Shown: positions 1 to 8,704, counted from the first letter of the stretch. The stretch is DNA of 27,231 nucleotides from UBA7359 sp041689615 (GCA_041689615.1 JBDNFW010000053.1:1-27231); one strand, 5' to 3'. Notes: generated by a model not told the origin, from the letters alone. A program made the numbers and translations.

Positions 1-2544
1 CACCGTCAAAGCGATTTAGATCCACTGCAACAATATCAACGACCCAATGTTCCTGAACTTGATCCGGCTTTTCACGGATTAACTGAAGAAGATATGGATA
101 AAACCTTTAATACAGGTTCTTTGTTTGCACCTGATGAAATCACGCTACGAGAGATTATCCATATTATTAAGACGACGTATTGTGGACACATTGGTGCGGA
201 ATATATGCACATCAATGAAACAGAACAAAAACGTTGGTTACAAAAACGGCTTGAAGAATCACTCGCTACACCTAATTACGATAAAGAGAAACGTATACGA
301 ATCCTTGATCGCGTTATTGATGCTAATGCATTAGAAGAATACCTGCATACAAAATATGTTGGCCAAAAGCGTTTCTCGGTAGAAGGTGGTGAATCATTAA
401 TTCCTTTACTCGATGAAATAATTCAGTCTGGCGGCGAACTGGACATAAAAGAGATTGTAATTGGCATGGCTCACCGTGGCCGACTTAATGTATTGGTCAA
501 TATCATTGGTAAAAAACCAAGTGAATTATTTGATGAATTTGAAGGTAAATCAATTGAGAATATTAAAGGATCGGGTGATGTAAAATATCACAAGGGCTAT
601 TCATCAGACATTAGTACTCCGGGGGGTAGCGTTCACTTAACACTGTCATTTAACCCTTCGCATCTTGAAATCATTGATCCTGTTGTTGAAGGATCTGTTA
701 GAGCAAGACAAGACCGACGCATGGATCATTCACATAATGAAGTACTGCCTGTGTTGATTCATGGTGACGCCGCCTTTGCTGGACAAGGCGTTATTATGGA
801 AACCTTTAATCTTTCTCAAACGAAAGGATATTCCACTGGTGGAACCGTCCATATTATTATTAACAACCAAATTGGTTTCACCACTAGTGACCCGCTTGAT
901 TCACGTTCATCACTTTATTGTACTGACGTTGCCAAAATGGTTCAGGCGCCTATTTTTCATGTTAATGGCGATGATCCGGAAGCCGTTGTTCTGGTCACCA
1001 AGATAGCTCTTGATTTTAGAATGGAATTTAACAAAGACGTTGTTATCGACATGGTCTGCTATAGAAAGCACGGGCATAGTGAAGCAGATGATCCTATGTC
1101 AACACAGCCGATCATGTATCAACATGTTCGTAAACATCCCGGCGTACGTAAATTACATACTGATAAATTAATTGCTGAATGTGTTGTTACGCAAGCAGAC
1201 GTGGAACGTTTTGCCCATAATTATATAGATTCATTGGAAAGTAATTTGGGTGTTGCAGGTACACATGCTGAACATGCTAACCCGAAATACTTGATCGATT
1301 ATTCTGATTTCGTAGGAACAAAATGGGATCAAGTAGTCGAAACAACAATGAGTGAAGCTGCCGTTGAAAAATTGACTAAAGCAATCACCACAATACCTGA
1401 TGGCTTTAAGTTAAGCCCTGCTGTGAACAAGATAATTGAAAACCGCGTCAAAATGGGCAGCGGTGAAATTCCTATGGATTGGGGTTATGCAGAAACCATG
1501 GCCTACGCCTCTCTACTCGATGCGGGTTATCCTATCCGAGTATCAGGACAAGATAGCGGTCGAGGTACCTTTTTCCATCGTCATGCAGTGGTTCATAACA
1601 TGAATGATGGAACAAAACATGTGCCTCTACAGCATGTAAAAAAAGGGCAGCCGAATTTCCTTGTGATTAATTCAACACTTTCAGAAGAAGCAGTACTTGC
1701 CTATGAGTATGGTTACAGTAGTGCTGAACCAAATTCTCTGGTTATATGGGAAGCGCAGTTTGGTGACTTTGCTAATGGCGCTCAAGTTGTGTTTGATCAA
1801 TTCATCAGTTCTTGTGAATCCAAGTGGGGACGCTTTTGTGGCTTGACCGTACTCTTACCTCATAGTTATGATGGACAAGGACCTGAACATTCATCTGCAA
1901 GGCTTGAACGTTTTTTACAACTTTGTGCAGAAAAAAATATGCAAGTTTGTTTTCCAAGTACGCCTGCTCAAATGTTTCATATGTTACGCAGACAAATGCT
2001 GCGTCCATACAGAAAACCATTAATTGTAATGAGCCCAAAAAGTTTGTTACGAAGAAAGTTATCTGTATCTCCTATTGAAGATTTGATAAACGGACATTTC
2101 CATAATGTCATTGATGAACAGGATGAATTGAATAAAGATCAAATAACACGTTTATTACTTTGTAGTGGTAAAGTTTATTTTGATTTATTAGAACAAAGAC
2201 GAGAAAGCGGTATTACTAATATTGCTATTGCTCGTATCGAACAACTATATCCATTTCCAAGAGATGATTTAAAAGCCGTCATCGACTCATACTCTAATCT
2301 TAAGGAAGTTGTTTGGGTACAGGAAGAACCGAAAAATCAGGGTAGCTGGTATTACATGCAATCAAGAGGCACAATGATTGGAGTCTTAAGTGATCAGCAC
2401 ACCTTTGGCTATGCCGGACGTTTTTATTCCGCATCGCCAGCAACCGGTTTAATGCCAGTTCACAATGCACAACAACAACAATTAATTTCTGATGCATTAC
2501 AGCTTGATAAGCTCGAAGTAACCACTCATAAACGAAACGCGTAA
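1..2544 (+). CDS. sucA: 2-oxoglutarate dehydrogenase E1 component, 5'-truncated by window edge
   Basis: This is the thiamine-diphosphate E1 subunit that decarboxylates 2-oxoglutarate and passes the succinyl group to SucB in the TCA cycle. The reading frame is open from base 1 without a start, so the gene begins upstream. The first Met in frame, at 94, is internal, because family-typical sequence (HRQSDLDPLQQY, then ELDPAFHGLTEED) precedes it. About 847 codons are present, against roughly 930 in E. coli SucA, so only the N-terminal segment is missing. Visible motifs are GMAHRGRLNVL, the TPP-binding region HGDAAFAGQG followed by INNQIGFTTSDP, and KHGHSEADDPMSTQP. The C-terminal QEEPKNQGSW signature of the family is also present. 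sucB starts 20 bases downstream after a clear AAGGAGAA ribosome site, so this is a sucA-sucB-lpd operon. Identification is secure. Confidence 0.97.
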   Translation, partial: HRQSDLDPLQQYQRPNVPELDPAFHGLTEEDMDKTFNTGSLFAPDEITLREIIHIIKTTYCGHIGAEYMHINETEQKRWLQKRLEESLATPNYDKEKRIRILDRVIDANALEEYLHTKYVGQKRFSVEGGESLIPLLDEIIQSGGELDIKEIVIGMAHRGRLNVLVNIIGKKPSELFDEFEGKSIENIKGSGDVKYHKGYSSDISTPGGSVHLTLSFNPSHLEIIDPVVEGSVRARQDRRMDHSHNEVLPVLIHGDAAFAGQGVIMETFNLSQTKGYSTGGTVHIIINNQIGFTTSDPLDSRSSLYCTDVAKMVQAPIFHVNGDDPEAVVLVTKIALDFRMEFNKDVVIDMVCYRKHGHSEADDPMSTQPIMYQHVRKHPGVRKLHTDKLIAECVVTQADVERFAHNYIDSLESNLGVAGTHAEHANPKYLIDYSDFVGTKWDQVVETTMSEAAVEKLTKAITTIPDGFKLSPAVNKIIENRVKMGSGEIPMDWGYAETMAYASLLDAGYPIRVSGQDSGRGTFFHRHAVVHNMNDGTKHVPLQHVKKGQPNFLVINSTLSEEAVLAYEYGYSSAEPNSLVIWEAQFGDFANGAQVVFDQFISSCESKWGRFCGLTVLLPHSYDGQGPEHSSARLERFLQLCAEKNMQVCFPSTPAQMFHMLRRQMLRPYRKPLIVMSPKSLLRRKLSVSPIEDLINGHFHNVIDEQDELNKDQITRLLLCSGKVYFDLLEQRRESGITNIAIARIEQLYPFPRDDLKAVIDSYSNLKEVVWVQEEPKNQGSWYYMQSRGTMIGVLSDQHTFGYAGRFYSASPATGLMPVHNAQQQQLISDALQLDKLEVTTHKRNA

Positions 2545-2564
2545 TTATTATAAGGAGAAGTATC

Positions 2565-3887
2565 GTGCTGATTGACGTCAAAGTTCCTGTCCTAGCAGAA
2601 TCAGTCGCTGAAGCAACATTAATGACCTGGCAAAAGCGCGCCGGAGATCAAGTGAAGCGCGGTGACAATTTAATCGATATAGAAACCGATAAAGTTACTT
2701 TGGAAGTTTCCGCTTTAAATGATGGCGTGATTACCGAAATAATAAAAGACGATGGTGAAACTGTTCTAAGTGATGAAATCATTGCACGAATTGATACCGA
2801 AGCAAAAGCGGGTGCCGTTGAATCTGGCGAACCAAAACAACAATCTCTTCCTGAAATGGATACCAAGGCAGCAGAATTAAGTGAATCCGATTTACCAAAA
2901 TTAAGCCCTGCTGTTCGAAACTTGATGGAAGAACATAAATTAAGCGCAAGTGATATTTCAACAACAGCAGAACGTATTACTAAAGAAGATGTGCTTCGAC
3001 ACATTGGTGGTGAAAATAAAAACATGGCCTCTATTCCAGAACAAAAAACAGAAACTGCTCCGGTTAAACCGGCTGCAGCACCCGCAGCCGTTGCTCCAGC
3101 ACCAACACCTGCAGAAAAAGTTGAAACAAAGAGTAGTACTCCTAAAGCAGAAGCACCTGTTCCTGTTCTAACCAGTAGTACAGGCGACAGACCGGAAGAA
3201 AAAGTACCGATGACACGTCTGCGTAAACGTGTTGCTGAAAGATTACTGAGTGCACAACAAGAAAATGCGATCCTGACAACGTTCAATGAAGTAAACATGC
3301 AACCTGTTATGGATATTCGCAATCGTTATAAAGATGAATTTGAAAAAACGCACGGCGTTAAACTTGGCTTCATGTCTTTCTTTACACGTGTTGTTATTGA
3401 AGCTTTGAAAAAATTTCCTGTGATTAACGCTTCAGTCGATGGTGAAAACATTATTTATCACGGTTACTTTGATATCGGTATTGCTGTTAGTGCTCCCAAG
3501 GGTCTGGTCGTACCAATAGTCCGAGATGGCGACACACTATCTCTGGCAGAGATCGAAACTAAAATTAGAGCTTTGGGCGAAAAAGCCAGAGACGGAAAAT
3601 TAACCATGGACGATTTAACAGGTGGTACATTTACTATCACTAATGGCGGCGTTTTCGGTTCACTGCTATCGACCCCAATACTAAATCCACCGCAAAGCGC
3701 AATATTAGGCATGCATTCCATTCAACAACGTCCCGTTGCAGAAAATGGCGAAGTTGTTATACGTCCAATGATGTATATTGCATTGTCTTATGACCATCGC
3801 ATTATCGATGGACGTGAAGCAGTTCAATTCCTCGTGTCACTTAAACAACAGCTAGAAGATCCTGCACGTCTGCTATTACAGCTTTAA
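2565..3887 (+). CDS. sucB: Dihydrolipoyl succinyltransferase, E2 of 2-oxoglutarate dehydrogenase
   Basis: E2 core of the 2-oxoglutarate dehydrogenase complex; it transfers succinyl from lipoamide to CoA. The start is GTG at 2565, set by AAGGAGAA 7 bases upstream and by the family-typical opening MLIDVKVPVLAESV. Domains are a lipoyl domain at about 1-77 with the lipoylated Lys43 in ETDKVTLE, and a peripheral-subunit-binding domain at about 112-147 (LSPAVRNLMEEHKLSASDI). An Ala/Pro-rich linker follows at about 151-205, then the acyltransferase domain at about 212-440 with catalytic His411 and Asp415 in DHRIIDGREAV. At 440 residues it is longer than the roughly 405 of E. coli, mostly in the linker. 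It sits between sucA and lpd. Confidence 0.97.
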   Translation: MLIDVKVPVLAESVAEATLMTWQKRAGDQVKRGDNLIDIETDKVTLEVSALNDGVITEIIKDDGETVLSDEIIARIDTEAKAGAVESGEPKQQSLPEMDTKAAELSESDLPKLSPAVRNLMEEHKLSASDISTTAERITKEDVLRHIGGENKNMASIPEQKTETAPVKPAAAPAAVAPAPTPAEKVETKSSTPKAEAPVPVLTSSTGDRPEEKVPMTRLRKRVAERLLSAQQENAILTTFNEVNMQPVMDIRNRYKDEFEKTHGVKLGFMSFFTRVVIEALKKFPVINASVDGENIIYHGYFDIGIAVSAPKGLVVPIVRDGDTLSLAEIETKIRALGEKARDGKLTMDDLTGGTFTITNGGVFGSLLSTPILNPPQSAILGMHSIQQRPVAENGEVVIRPMMYIALSYDHRIIDGREAVQFLVSLKQQLEDPARLLLQL

Positions 3888-3923
3888 TGACAACGGATTC
3901 TGAAAAGATTTTAAGGATTAAAA

Positions 3924-5348
3924 ATGAAAAAATATGATGTTGTTGTTATCGGTGCTGGCCCAGGAGGCTATGTCGCAGCGATACGTTGCGCACAATTGGG
4001 ATTAAGCACGGCCTGTGTAGAAAGCTGGATCAATGATGAAGAAAAACCGGCATTAGGCGGAACCTGTTTAAATGTTGGCTGCATTCCTTCGAAAGCATTG
4101 CTTGATTCTTCACATCATTTTTATCACATCAAGAATGAAGCTAGTGATCACGGTATTACTGTTAGCGGTGCAGCCATGGATGTCAATAAAATGGTGACGC
4201 GTAAAGCCAAGATTGTAAAAGCACTGACCATGGGGATTAGTGGTTTATTTAAAAAAAATAATATTGACTGGTTAAAAGGACAAGGAAAAATAATCAGTAA
4301 TTCAGAAATTGAGATTTCACCAACACATGAAACTCACGATGAAAAAATAACTGTTGAAGCAAGCCACATCATTATTGCAACGGGTTCCGTACCAACAAAA
4401 ATCCCCCCCGCTACTGTCGATAATAAATTAATTGTCGACTCAACCGGTGCACTCAAATTTAATGAGGTACCACGTCGACTTGGTGTAATTGGCGCAGGTG
4501 TAATTGGACTTGAACTTGGCAGTGTCTGGAACCGCTTGGGATCAGAAGTTACAGTACTTGAAGCTTTGCCTGATTTTCTTTCATCAGTCGATCGTCAGGT
4601 TTCTAAGGAAGCAGAAAAAGTCTTACGCAAGCAAGGAATGGACATTCGACTTGGGGCAAAAGTCACCGGTACGGGTAGTAACAATCGTGAAGTCACAGTT
4701 AATTTTGATGATGCCGAAGGCAAAAAACAAATTACGGTAGACAAATTAATTGTTGCAGTCGGACGTTCACCAAACACGAACGGATTAGGTGCTGAAGAAT
4801 GCGGACTGGAACTTGATCAACGTGGTTTTATTGTTGTCGATGATCATTGTAAAACTAACCTGGAAAATGTATATGCTGTTGGTGATGTCGTCAGAGGCCC
4901 AATGCTGGCACATAAAGCATCGGAAGAAGGTGTCGCTATTGCTGAGAGAATCGCCGGCAAACCAGGACACATGAATTACGAGACAATCCCCTGGGTTATT
5001 TATATCTGGCCTGAAATTGCCTGGGTAGGCAAGACTGAAGAACAATTACAATCAGAAGGCATTGAATATCGCACAGGCAGCTTTCCCTTCATGGCAACAG
5101 GTCGCGCAAAAGCTATGGGAGAGGCTACCGGTTTTGTTAAAATTCTTGGAGATGCAAAAACTGATCGTGTATTAGGTATACATATCTTTGGTCCGAGCGC
5201 ATCAGAATTAATTGCTGAAGCTGTCGTGACTATGGAATTTGATGGCAGCACCGAAGACCTTGCCCGAACCATACATGCACATCCTACGCTTTCAGAAGCA
5301 ATGCATGAAGCTGCTTTGGGAGTAGATGGTCGAACTATCCACATATAA
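3924..5348 (+). CDS. lpdA: Dihydrolipoamide dehydrogenase (E3)
   Basis: FAD enzyme that reoxidises the dihydrolipoyl group of SucB with NAD+. An AAGGATT ribosome site precedes ATG 3924. The N-terminal FAD motif is GAGPGG (about 10-15). The redox disulfide is Cys48/Cys53 in GGTCLNVGCIPSKALLDSS. The NAD-binding motif VIGAGVIGLELG lies near residue 188. A second FAD contact is YAVGDVVRGPMLAHKA. The C-terminal catalytic dyad is His453/Glu458 in HAHPTLSE. The stretch before the first active-site Cys (NDEEKPALGG) resembles the Lpd variant dedicated to 2-oxoglutarate dehydrogenase in pseudomonads, which fits its position after sucB. Length, 474, is normal. No convincing terminator follows it. Confidence 0.96.
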   Translation: MKKYDVVVIGAGPGGYVAAIRCAQLGLSTACVESWINDEEKPALGGTCLNVGCIPSKALLDSSHHFYHIKNEASDHGITVSGAAMDVNKMVTRKAKIVKALTMGISGLFKKNNIDWLKGQGKIISNSEIEISPTHETHDEKITVEASHIIIATGSVPTKIPPATVDNKLIVDSTGALKFNEVPRRLGVIGAGVIGLELGSVWNRLGSEVTVLEALPDFLSSVDRQVSKEAEKVLRKQGMDIRLGAKVTGTGSNNREVTVNFDDAEGKKQITVDKLIVAVGRSPNTNGLGAEECGLELDQRGFIVVDDHCKTNLENVYAVGDVVRGPMLAHKASEEGVAIAERIAGKPGHMNYETIPWVIYIWPEIAWVGKTEEQLQSEGIEYRTGSFPFMATGRAKAMGEATGFVKILGDAKTDRVLGIHIFGPSASELIAEAVVTMEFDGSTEDLARTIHAHPTLSEAMHEAALGVDGRTIHI

Positions 5349-5428
5349 GCCTAGTTCGGAATTTATTTCGTTATTTCAAACAGTATGTGAGAGGGTTTTA
5401 AAAAAGAACACATCCTTGTGCGAATATT

Positions 5429-5544
5429 CAGTGTAACAAGAGGAGGTCATATACATACACTGTGTTTGCTAAAGGAGATACGGTCATTCAGTTCTACAAA
5501 TAGAACCTTAGGGCTACCTATATCTCAGTTAATCTCTAGGTGGC
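5429..5544 (+). other. Palindrome-rich intergenic stretch between lpdA and lysR
   Basis: The 280 bases from 5349 to 5628 contain no convincing gene. Within them are three inverted repeats. CAGTGTA at 5429-5435 pairs with TACACTG at 5456-5462. GTTCTA at 5491-5496 pairs with TAGAAC at 5501-5506 across a four-base loop. GCTACCTA at 5513-5520 pairs with TAGGTGGC at 5537-5544 with one wobble. Two strong Shine-Dalgarno-like purine runs (AGGAGGT at 5442-5448, AAAGGAGA at 5471-5478) have no good reading frame after them. It could be a structured leader, a small RNA, or eroded sequence; I recognise no known riboswitch. Confidence 0.35.
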
Positions 5545-5565
5545 GCAAGATAAACTTTTACTATT

Positions 5566-5575
5566 TTGTATACAA
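5566..5575. promoter_or_regulatory. Perfect 10-bp palindrome upstream of lysR
   Basis: TTGTATACAA is self-complementary over its whole length and lies 54 bases before the lysR ATG. It is 17 bases before the larger inverted repeat at 5593-5617. A site pair at this spacing fits the recognition-plus-activation layout of many LysR-type promoters, but its function is inferred only. Confidence 0.35.
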
Positions 5576-5592
5576 TACCTAGTTTATTGATA

Positions 5593-5617
5593 TATTGTTT
5601 CTATATAAGAAACAATA
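5593..5617. promoter_or_regulatory. 25-bp inverted repeat, candidate LysR operator
   Basis: Ten-base perfect arms TATTGTTTCT (5593-5602) and AGAAACAATA (5608-5617) flank a five-base ATATA spacer. The left arm overlaps TATATT (5591-5596), a plausible -10 element, and the right arm ends 11 bases before the lysR ATG. The dyad contains a T-N11-A pair (T5600, A5612), the classical LysR-type box. Negative autoregulation by the adjacent regulator is the simplest reading. Confidence 0.5.
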
Positions 5618-5628
5618 GAGATTTTGAG

Positions 5629-6537
5629 ATGGATAAAGTAATCAGCATGCGGGTTTTCTCTGCTGTAGCCAAAAATGGTAGTTTTTCAGATGCAGCAAGA
5701 AAACTTTCCATATCCAAGGCCATGGCCTCCAAGCATGTACAAAATTTGGAGAACATTCTCGGTGTCAGACTGCTCAACAGAACCACTCGGAAGTTGAATT
5801 TGACTGATGTTGGCAGCGCCTACTATGAAAAAGTTGACGATATTCTTGCTGCTATTGATGAAACCGAATTATCCATCAGTCAACTTAACTCTGAACCGAA
5901 AGGAAAGTTGAAAATAATGGCGCAACCTTCGTTTGGTGCATTTCATCTATCTCGAGCCTTATCTGTCTACCTAAGAAAATATCCGGATGTCTCAACAGAA
6001 ATTGAACTAAGTAATCGCACGCCTGATTTGGTAGAAGATGGAATAGATTTGGCTTTTTACGTCGGTGAATTAGCCGACTCTAGCTTTGTCGCGAGGAAAA
6101 TTGCTTCTGCTAGAAGAGTTGTTTGCGCATCGCCCTATTATTTAAAACAAAATGGCACGCCACAAACTCCCGACGATTTACATAAGCACAATTGCATGAT
6201 TTATGCGCCGAGAACAGTGCAAAACAAATGGGAATTTATTAGTAATAACGAAAAAATAAAAGTTAAAATTTCCGGTGATATACAGTGTAACGACGGTGAC
6301 GCTTTACGTATTGCAGCAATTCAAGGTTGCGGCATTGCGCAACTACCCACTTATATGGTCGGACTGGATATTCAAGCGGGACGATTAAATGCATTGCTTG
6401 AAGAGTATGAACCTGAAAAATTACCGGTTTATGCTATTTATAATCACAGAAAATATCTCTCTGCTAAAATACAAACTTTTATTGAATTTATGTATGAACT
6501 TTATCAACCAGAAGCCTATTGGAATGAATGGACTTGA
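5629..6537 (+). CDS. LysR-family transcriptional regulator (CrgA-like subgroup)
   Basis: DNA-binding regulator of the LysR family, 302 residues from the chosen start. The winged helix-turn-helix spans about 4-63 (SMRVFSAVAKNGSFSDAARK, then ISKAMASKHVQNLE and LLNRTTRKLNLT). The effector-binding domain spans about 88-295. The frame is open upstream to a TTG at 5566, but I choose ATG 5629. It gives the standard MDKVISMRVF opening, and the extra 21 codons would be read from the palindromic promoter region. The ribosome site is weak (GAG at 5625-5627). The gene stands alone between lpdA and phaA on the same strand. Its target is unknown; autoregulation is likely from the 25-bp inverted repeat. Control of phaAB or of the suc operon is possible but unsupported. 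Confidence 0.93.
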   Translation: MDKVISMRVFSAVAKNGSFSDAARKLSISKAMASKHVQNLENILGVRLLNRTTRKLNLTDVGSAYYEKVDDILAAIDETELSISQLNSEPKGKLKIMAQPSFGAFHLSRALSVYLRKYPDVSTEIELSNRTPDLVEDGIDLAFYVGELADSSFVARKIASARRVVCASPYYLKQNGTPQTPDDLHKHNCMIYAPRTVQNKWEFISNNEKIKVKISGDIQCNDGDALRIAAIQGCGIAQLPTYMVGLDIQAGRLNALLEEYEPEKLPVYAIYNHRKYLSAKIQTFIEFMYELYQPEAYWNEWT

Positions 6538-6638
6538 TTTGAATCAAAGAAGTAAGCAATCTTAAATGTACTATATTTAATAATATAATAATGCCGAACT
6601 AGACATAGCCAATATACATCTGATACGATTCGCGTTTT

Positions 6639-6653
6639 TGTTGCGTTGCAACA
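6639..6653. promoter_or_regulatory. Candidate PhaR operator upstream of phaA
   Basis: TGTTGC (6639-6644), GTT, GCAACA (6648-6653) form a perfect six-base dyad with a TGC-N3-GCA core, 59 bases before the phaA ATG. PhaR repressors of alphaproteobacteria are known to bind TGC-rich dyads of the CTGC-N3-GCAG kind, and this operon ends in a phaR gene. The dyad overlaps TTGTTG (6638-6643), a possible -35, with AATAAT (6662-6667) 18 bases on as a possible -10. Function is inferred. Confidence 0.45.
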
Positions 6654-6684
6654 TTATTTCAAATAATACAAATTAGACGATATT

Positions 6685-6690
6685 TATAAT
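6685..6690 (+). promoter_or_regulatory. Perfect TATAAT box ahead of phaA
   Basis: TATAAT occurs 22 bases before the phaA ATG, in a very AT-rich stretch. No good -35 lies 16-18 bases upstream, and the resulting leader would be very short, so this may be fortuitous. The alternative promoter is the TTGTTG/AATAAT pair at 6638-6667. Confidence 0.25.
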
Positions 6691-6712
6691 TAATTTTTAG
6701 GGAGAAGCAAAT

Positions 6713-7897
6713 ATGGCAGACAACGTTGTTATTGTCGCAGCAGCGCGAACGGCGGTAGGAAATTTTGGTGGATCACTAGCTGATTTACCTGCACATACAC
6801 TTGGCGCCGCGGTTATAGCCGAAGTTGTAAAACGTGCAGGAATTAAACCTGAACAAGTTGATGAAGTTATTTTAGGCCAAGTCTTAACTGCGGGCACCGG
6901 ACAAAACCCGGCAAGACAGGCCGCTATTATTGCAGGCCTCCCAAATTCAGTTCCTAGTATGACGATTAACAAAGTTTGTGGGAGTGGCCTTAAAGCGATA
7001 CACCTGGCTGCACAAGCTATTAAATGCGGTGATGCGGATATTATCATTGCCGGTGGACAAGAAAATATGAGCCTCTCCCCTCATGTCTTACCTAAATCAA
7101 GGAACGGACAAAAAATGGGTGACTGGAAAATGCAAGACTCCATGATAGTAGATGGTCTATGGGATGCGTTTAATGACTATCATATGGGTATTACTGCGGA
7201 AAATATTGCAAAACAGTATGGCATTACTAAAGAAGAACAGGATGAATTTGCCGCCGCATCACAACAAAAAACAGAAGCTGCCCAAGCTGCTGGAAAATTT
7301 GATGAAGAAATTGTTCCTATTGAAATACCACAACGTAAAGGCGACCCCATCATTTTTAATAAAGATGAATTTCCTCGCGCTGGAGTGACATCTGAAGGCC
7401 TGGCAAAAATGCGACCTGCTTTTGATAGAGAAGGTACCGTGACTGCAGCAAATGCTTCGGGTTTAAATGATGGTGCTGCTGCAGTTCTAGTCATGTCAGA
7501 AAGCATGGCAGAAGAATTAGGACTTGAACCTTTAGCAACAATCAAAGCCTATTCCAGCGCTGGTGTCGATCCAGCCATTATGGGTACTGGCCCAATTCCA
7601 GCCAGTAAGCTTTGTCTGAAAAAAGCAGGTTGGTCAATTGATGATCTTGATCTAGTTGAAGCTAATGAAGCTTTTGCAGCACAGGCTATATCGGTGAATC
7701 GTGATCTAGGTTGGGATACAAATAAAGTAAACGTAAATGGTGGTGCAATATCGATAGGACACCCAATCGGAGCATCAGGTTGCCGAATACTTGTTACACT
7801 ACTCCATGAAATGAAACGCAGTAATGCGAAAAAGGGACTTGCCACTCTTTGTATTGGTGGTGGACAAGGTGTTGCACTAGCAGTTGAGAGGAATTAA
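6713..7897 (+). CDS. phaA: Acetyl-CoA C-acetyltransferase (biosynthetic thiolase)
   Basis: Condenses two acetyl-CoA into acetoacetyl-CoA, the first step toward 3-hydroxybutyryl-CoA and PHB. It has 394 residues, the normal length for a biosynthetic thiolase. The nucleophilic Cys89 is in NKVCGSGLKAI. His350 is in GGAISIGHPIGASG, and the second catalytic Cys380 is in LCIGGGQG. The ribosome site AGGGAG (6699-6704) is well placed for ATG 6713. phaB begins three bases after its stop, so the two are almost certainly co-transcribed and translationally coupled. The position before phaB and phaR supports the storage-polymer role over fatty-acid degradation. Confidence 0.95.
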   Translation: MADNVVIVAAARTAVGNFGGSLADLPAHTLGAAVIAEVVKRAGIKPEQVDEVILGQVLTAGTGQNPARQAAIIAGLPNSVPSMTINKVCGSGLKAIHLAAQAIKCGDADIIIAGGQENMSLSPHVLPKSRNGQKMGDWKMQDSMIVDGLWDAFNDYHMGITAENIAKQYGITKEEQDEFAAASQQKTEAAQAAGKFDEEIVPIEIPQRKGDPIIFNKDEFPRAGVTSEGLAKMRPAFDREGTVTAANASGLNDGAAAVLVMSESMAEELGLEPLATIKAYSSAGVDPAIMGTGPIPASKLCLKKAGWSIDDLDLVEANEAFAAQAISVNRDLGWDTNKVNVNGGAISIGHPIGASGCRILVTLLHEMKRSNAKKGLATLCIGGGQGVALAVERN

Positions 7898-7900
7898 TAA

Positions 7901-8647
7901 ATGACTAATTTAGAAGGTAAAGTTGCGTTGGTTACCGGCGGAACAGGCGGTATAGGCGCAGCTATTTGTTTAAATCTTGCCAAAGCAGGAGCCAAGGTTG
8001 CGACAAACTATCGGAATCAGGAAAAAGCAGAAAAATGGCAGGCAGAAGTTAAAAAACAAGGATTTGATATAAAAATCTATCAAGCTGATGTTTCTGATTA
8101 CGAAGCCTGTGAGAAAATGACAGCTGAAATTGTATCTGTTCTCGGTCCAATCGATATTCTGGTGAATAATGCTGGTATTACACAAGACGGAATGTTCAAG
8201 AAAATGACCAAGGACAAGTGGGATGCGGTAATGAATATCAACTTAGATAGTTTATTCAATGTGACCAAACATGTCATTGAAAGCATGTCTGAAAAAGGTT
8301 GGGGTCGTATCGTTAATATTTCATCGATTAATGGGCAAAAAGGCCAACTCGGGCAAACCAACTACACTACTTCCAAAGCAGGAATGCACGGTTTCACCAT
8401 GTCGCTTGCACAAGAAGTTGCCAGAAAAGGCGTTACGGTTAATACTGTTTCCCCTGGTTATATTGCTACTGACATGGTTATGGCTGTACCCGAAGAGATT
8501 CGTAACAACATTATTTCAGGTATTCCTGTTAATCGTCTTGGCACGCCGGAAGAAGTTGCAGCTATGGTAAGTTTTCTATGTTTAGATGAAGCAGGATTTA
8601 CTACCGGTGCTGATTTTTCAATGAATGGCGGACAACATATGATGTAA
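7901..8647 (+). CDS. phaB: Acetoacetyl-CoA reductase
   Basis: Short-chain dehydrogenase that reduces acetoacetyl-CoA to (R)-3-hydroxybutyryl-CoA with NADPH. The cofactor motif GGTGGIG is at 13-19 and NNAG at 89-92. The catalytic triad is Ser142, Tyr155 and Lys159 (RIVNISSINGQKGQLGQTNY, then TTSKAG). 248 residues is the family length. The sequence around the active site (NISSINGQKGQLGQTNY) is typical of PhaB and distinguishes it from the related FabG. The start ATG lies three bases beyond the phaA stop, with GAGAGG in the end of phaA acting as ribosome site. Confidence 0.94.
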   Translation: MTNLEGKVALVTGGTGGIGAAICLNLAKAGAKVATNYRNQEKAEKWQAEVKKQGFDIKIYQADVSDYEACEKMTAEIVSVLGPIDILVNNAGITQDGMFKKMTKDKWDAVMNINLDSLFNVTKHVIESMSEKGWGRIVNISSINGQKGQLGQTNYTTSKAGMHGFTMSLAQEVARKGVTVNTVSPGYIATDMVMAVPEEIRNNIISGIPVNRLGTPEEVAAMVSFLCLDEAGFTTGADFSMNGGQHMM

Positions 8648-8704
8648 ACTGATGGTTTTTTAGTACGGGCATTAAGCTGGATTAAATTTACGCAGGACAA
8701 AACA

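Noticed and set aside
2648..3322. 224-codon minus-strand frame opposite sucB
   Set aside because: Shadow of sucB; the sucB frame has all catalytic and lipoyl motifs, whereas this one has no recognisable domain.
5462..5503. Possible 13-codon leader peptide starting GTG after AGGAGGT
   Set aside because: The spacing of 13 bases from the ribosome-site-like run is too long and the peptide has no regulatory codon run. Kept only as part of the structured intergenic observation.
5566..5628. TTG start extending LysR by 21 residues
   Set aside because: The extension would be translated from the palindromic promoter region; the ATG at 5629 gives the canonical LysR N-terminus.
6534..6547. TTGATT/AATCAA dyad over the lysR stop codon
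   Set aside because: Short and AT-rich with a two-base centre; no terminator features, and chance is likely.
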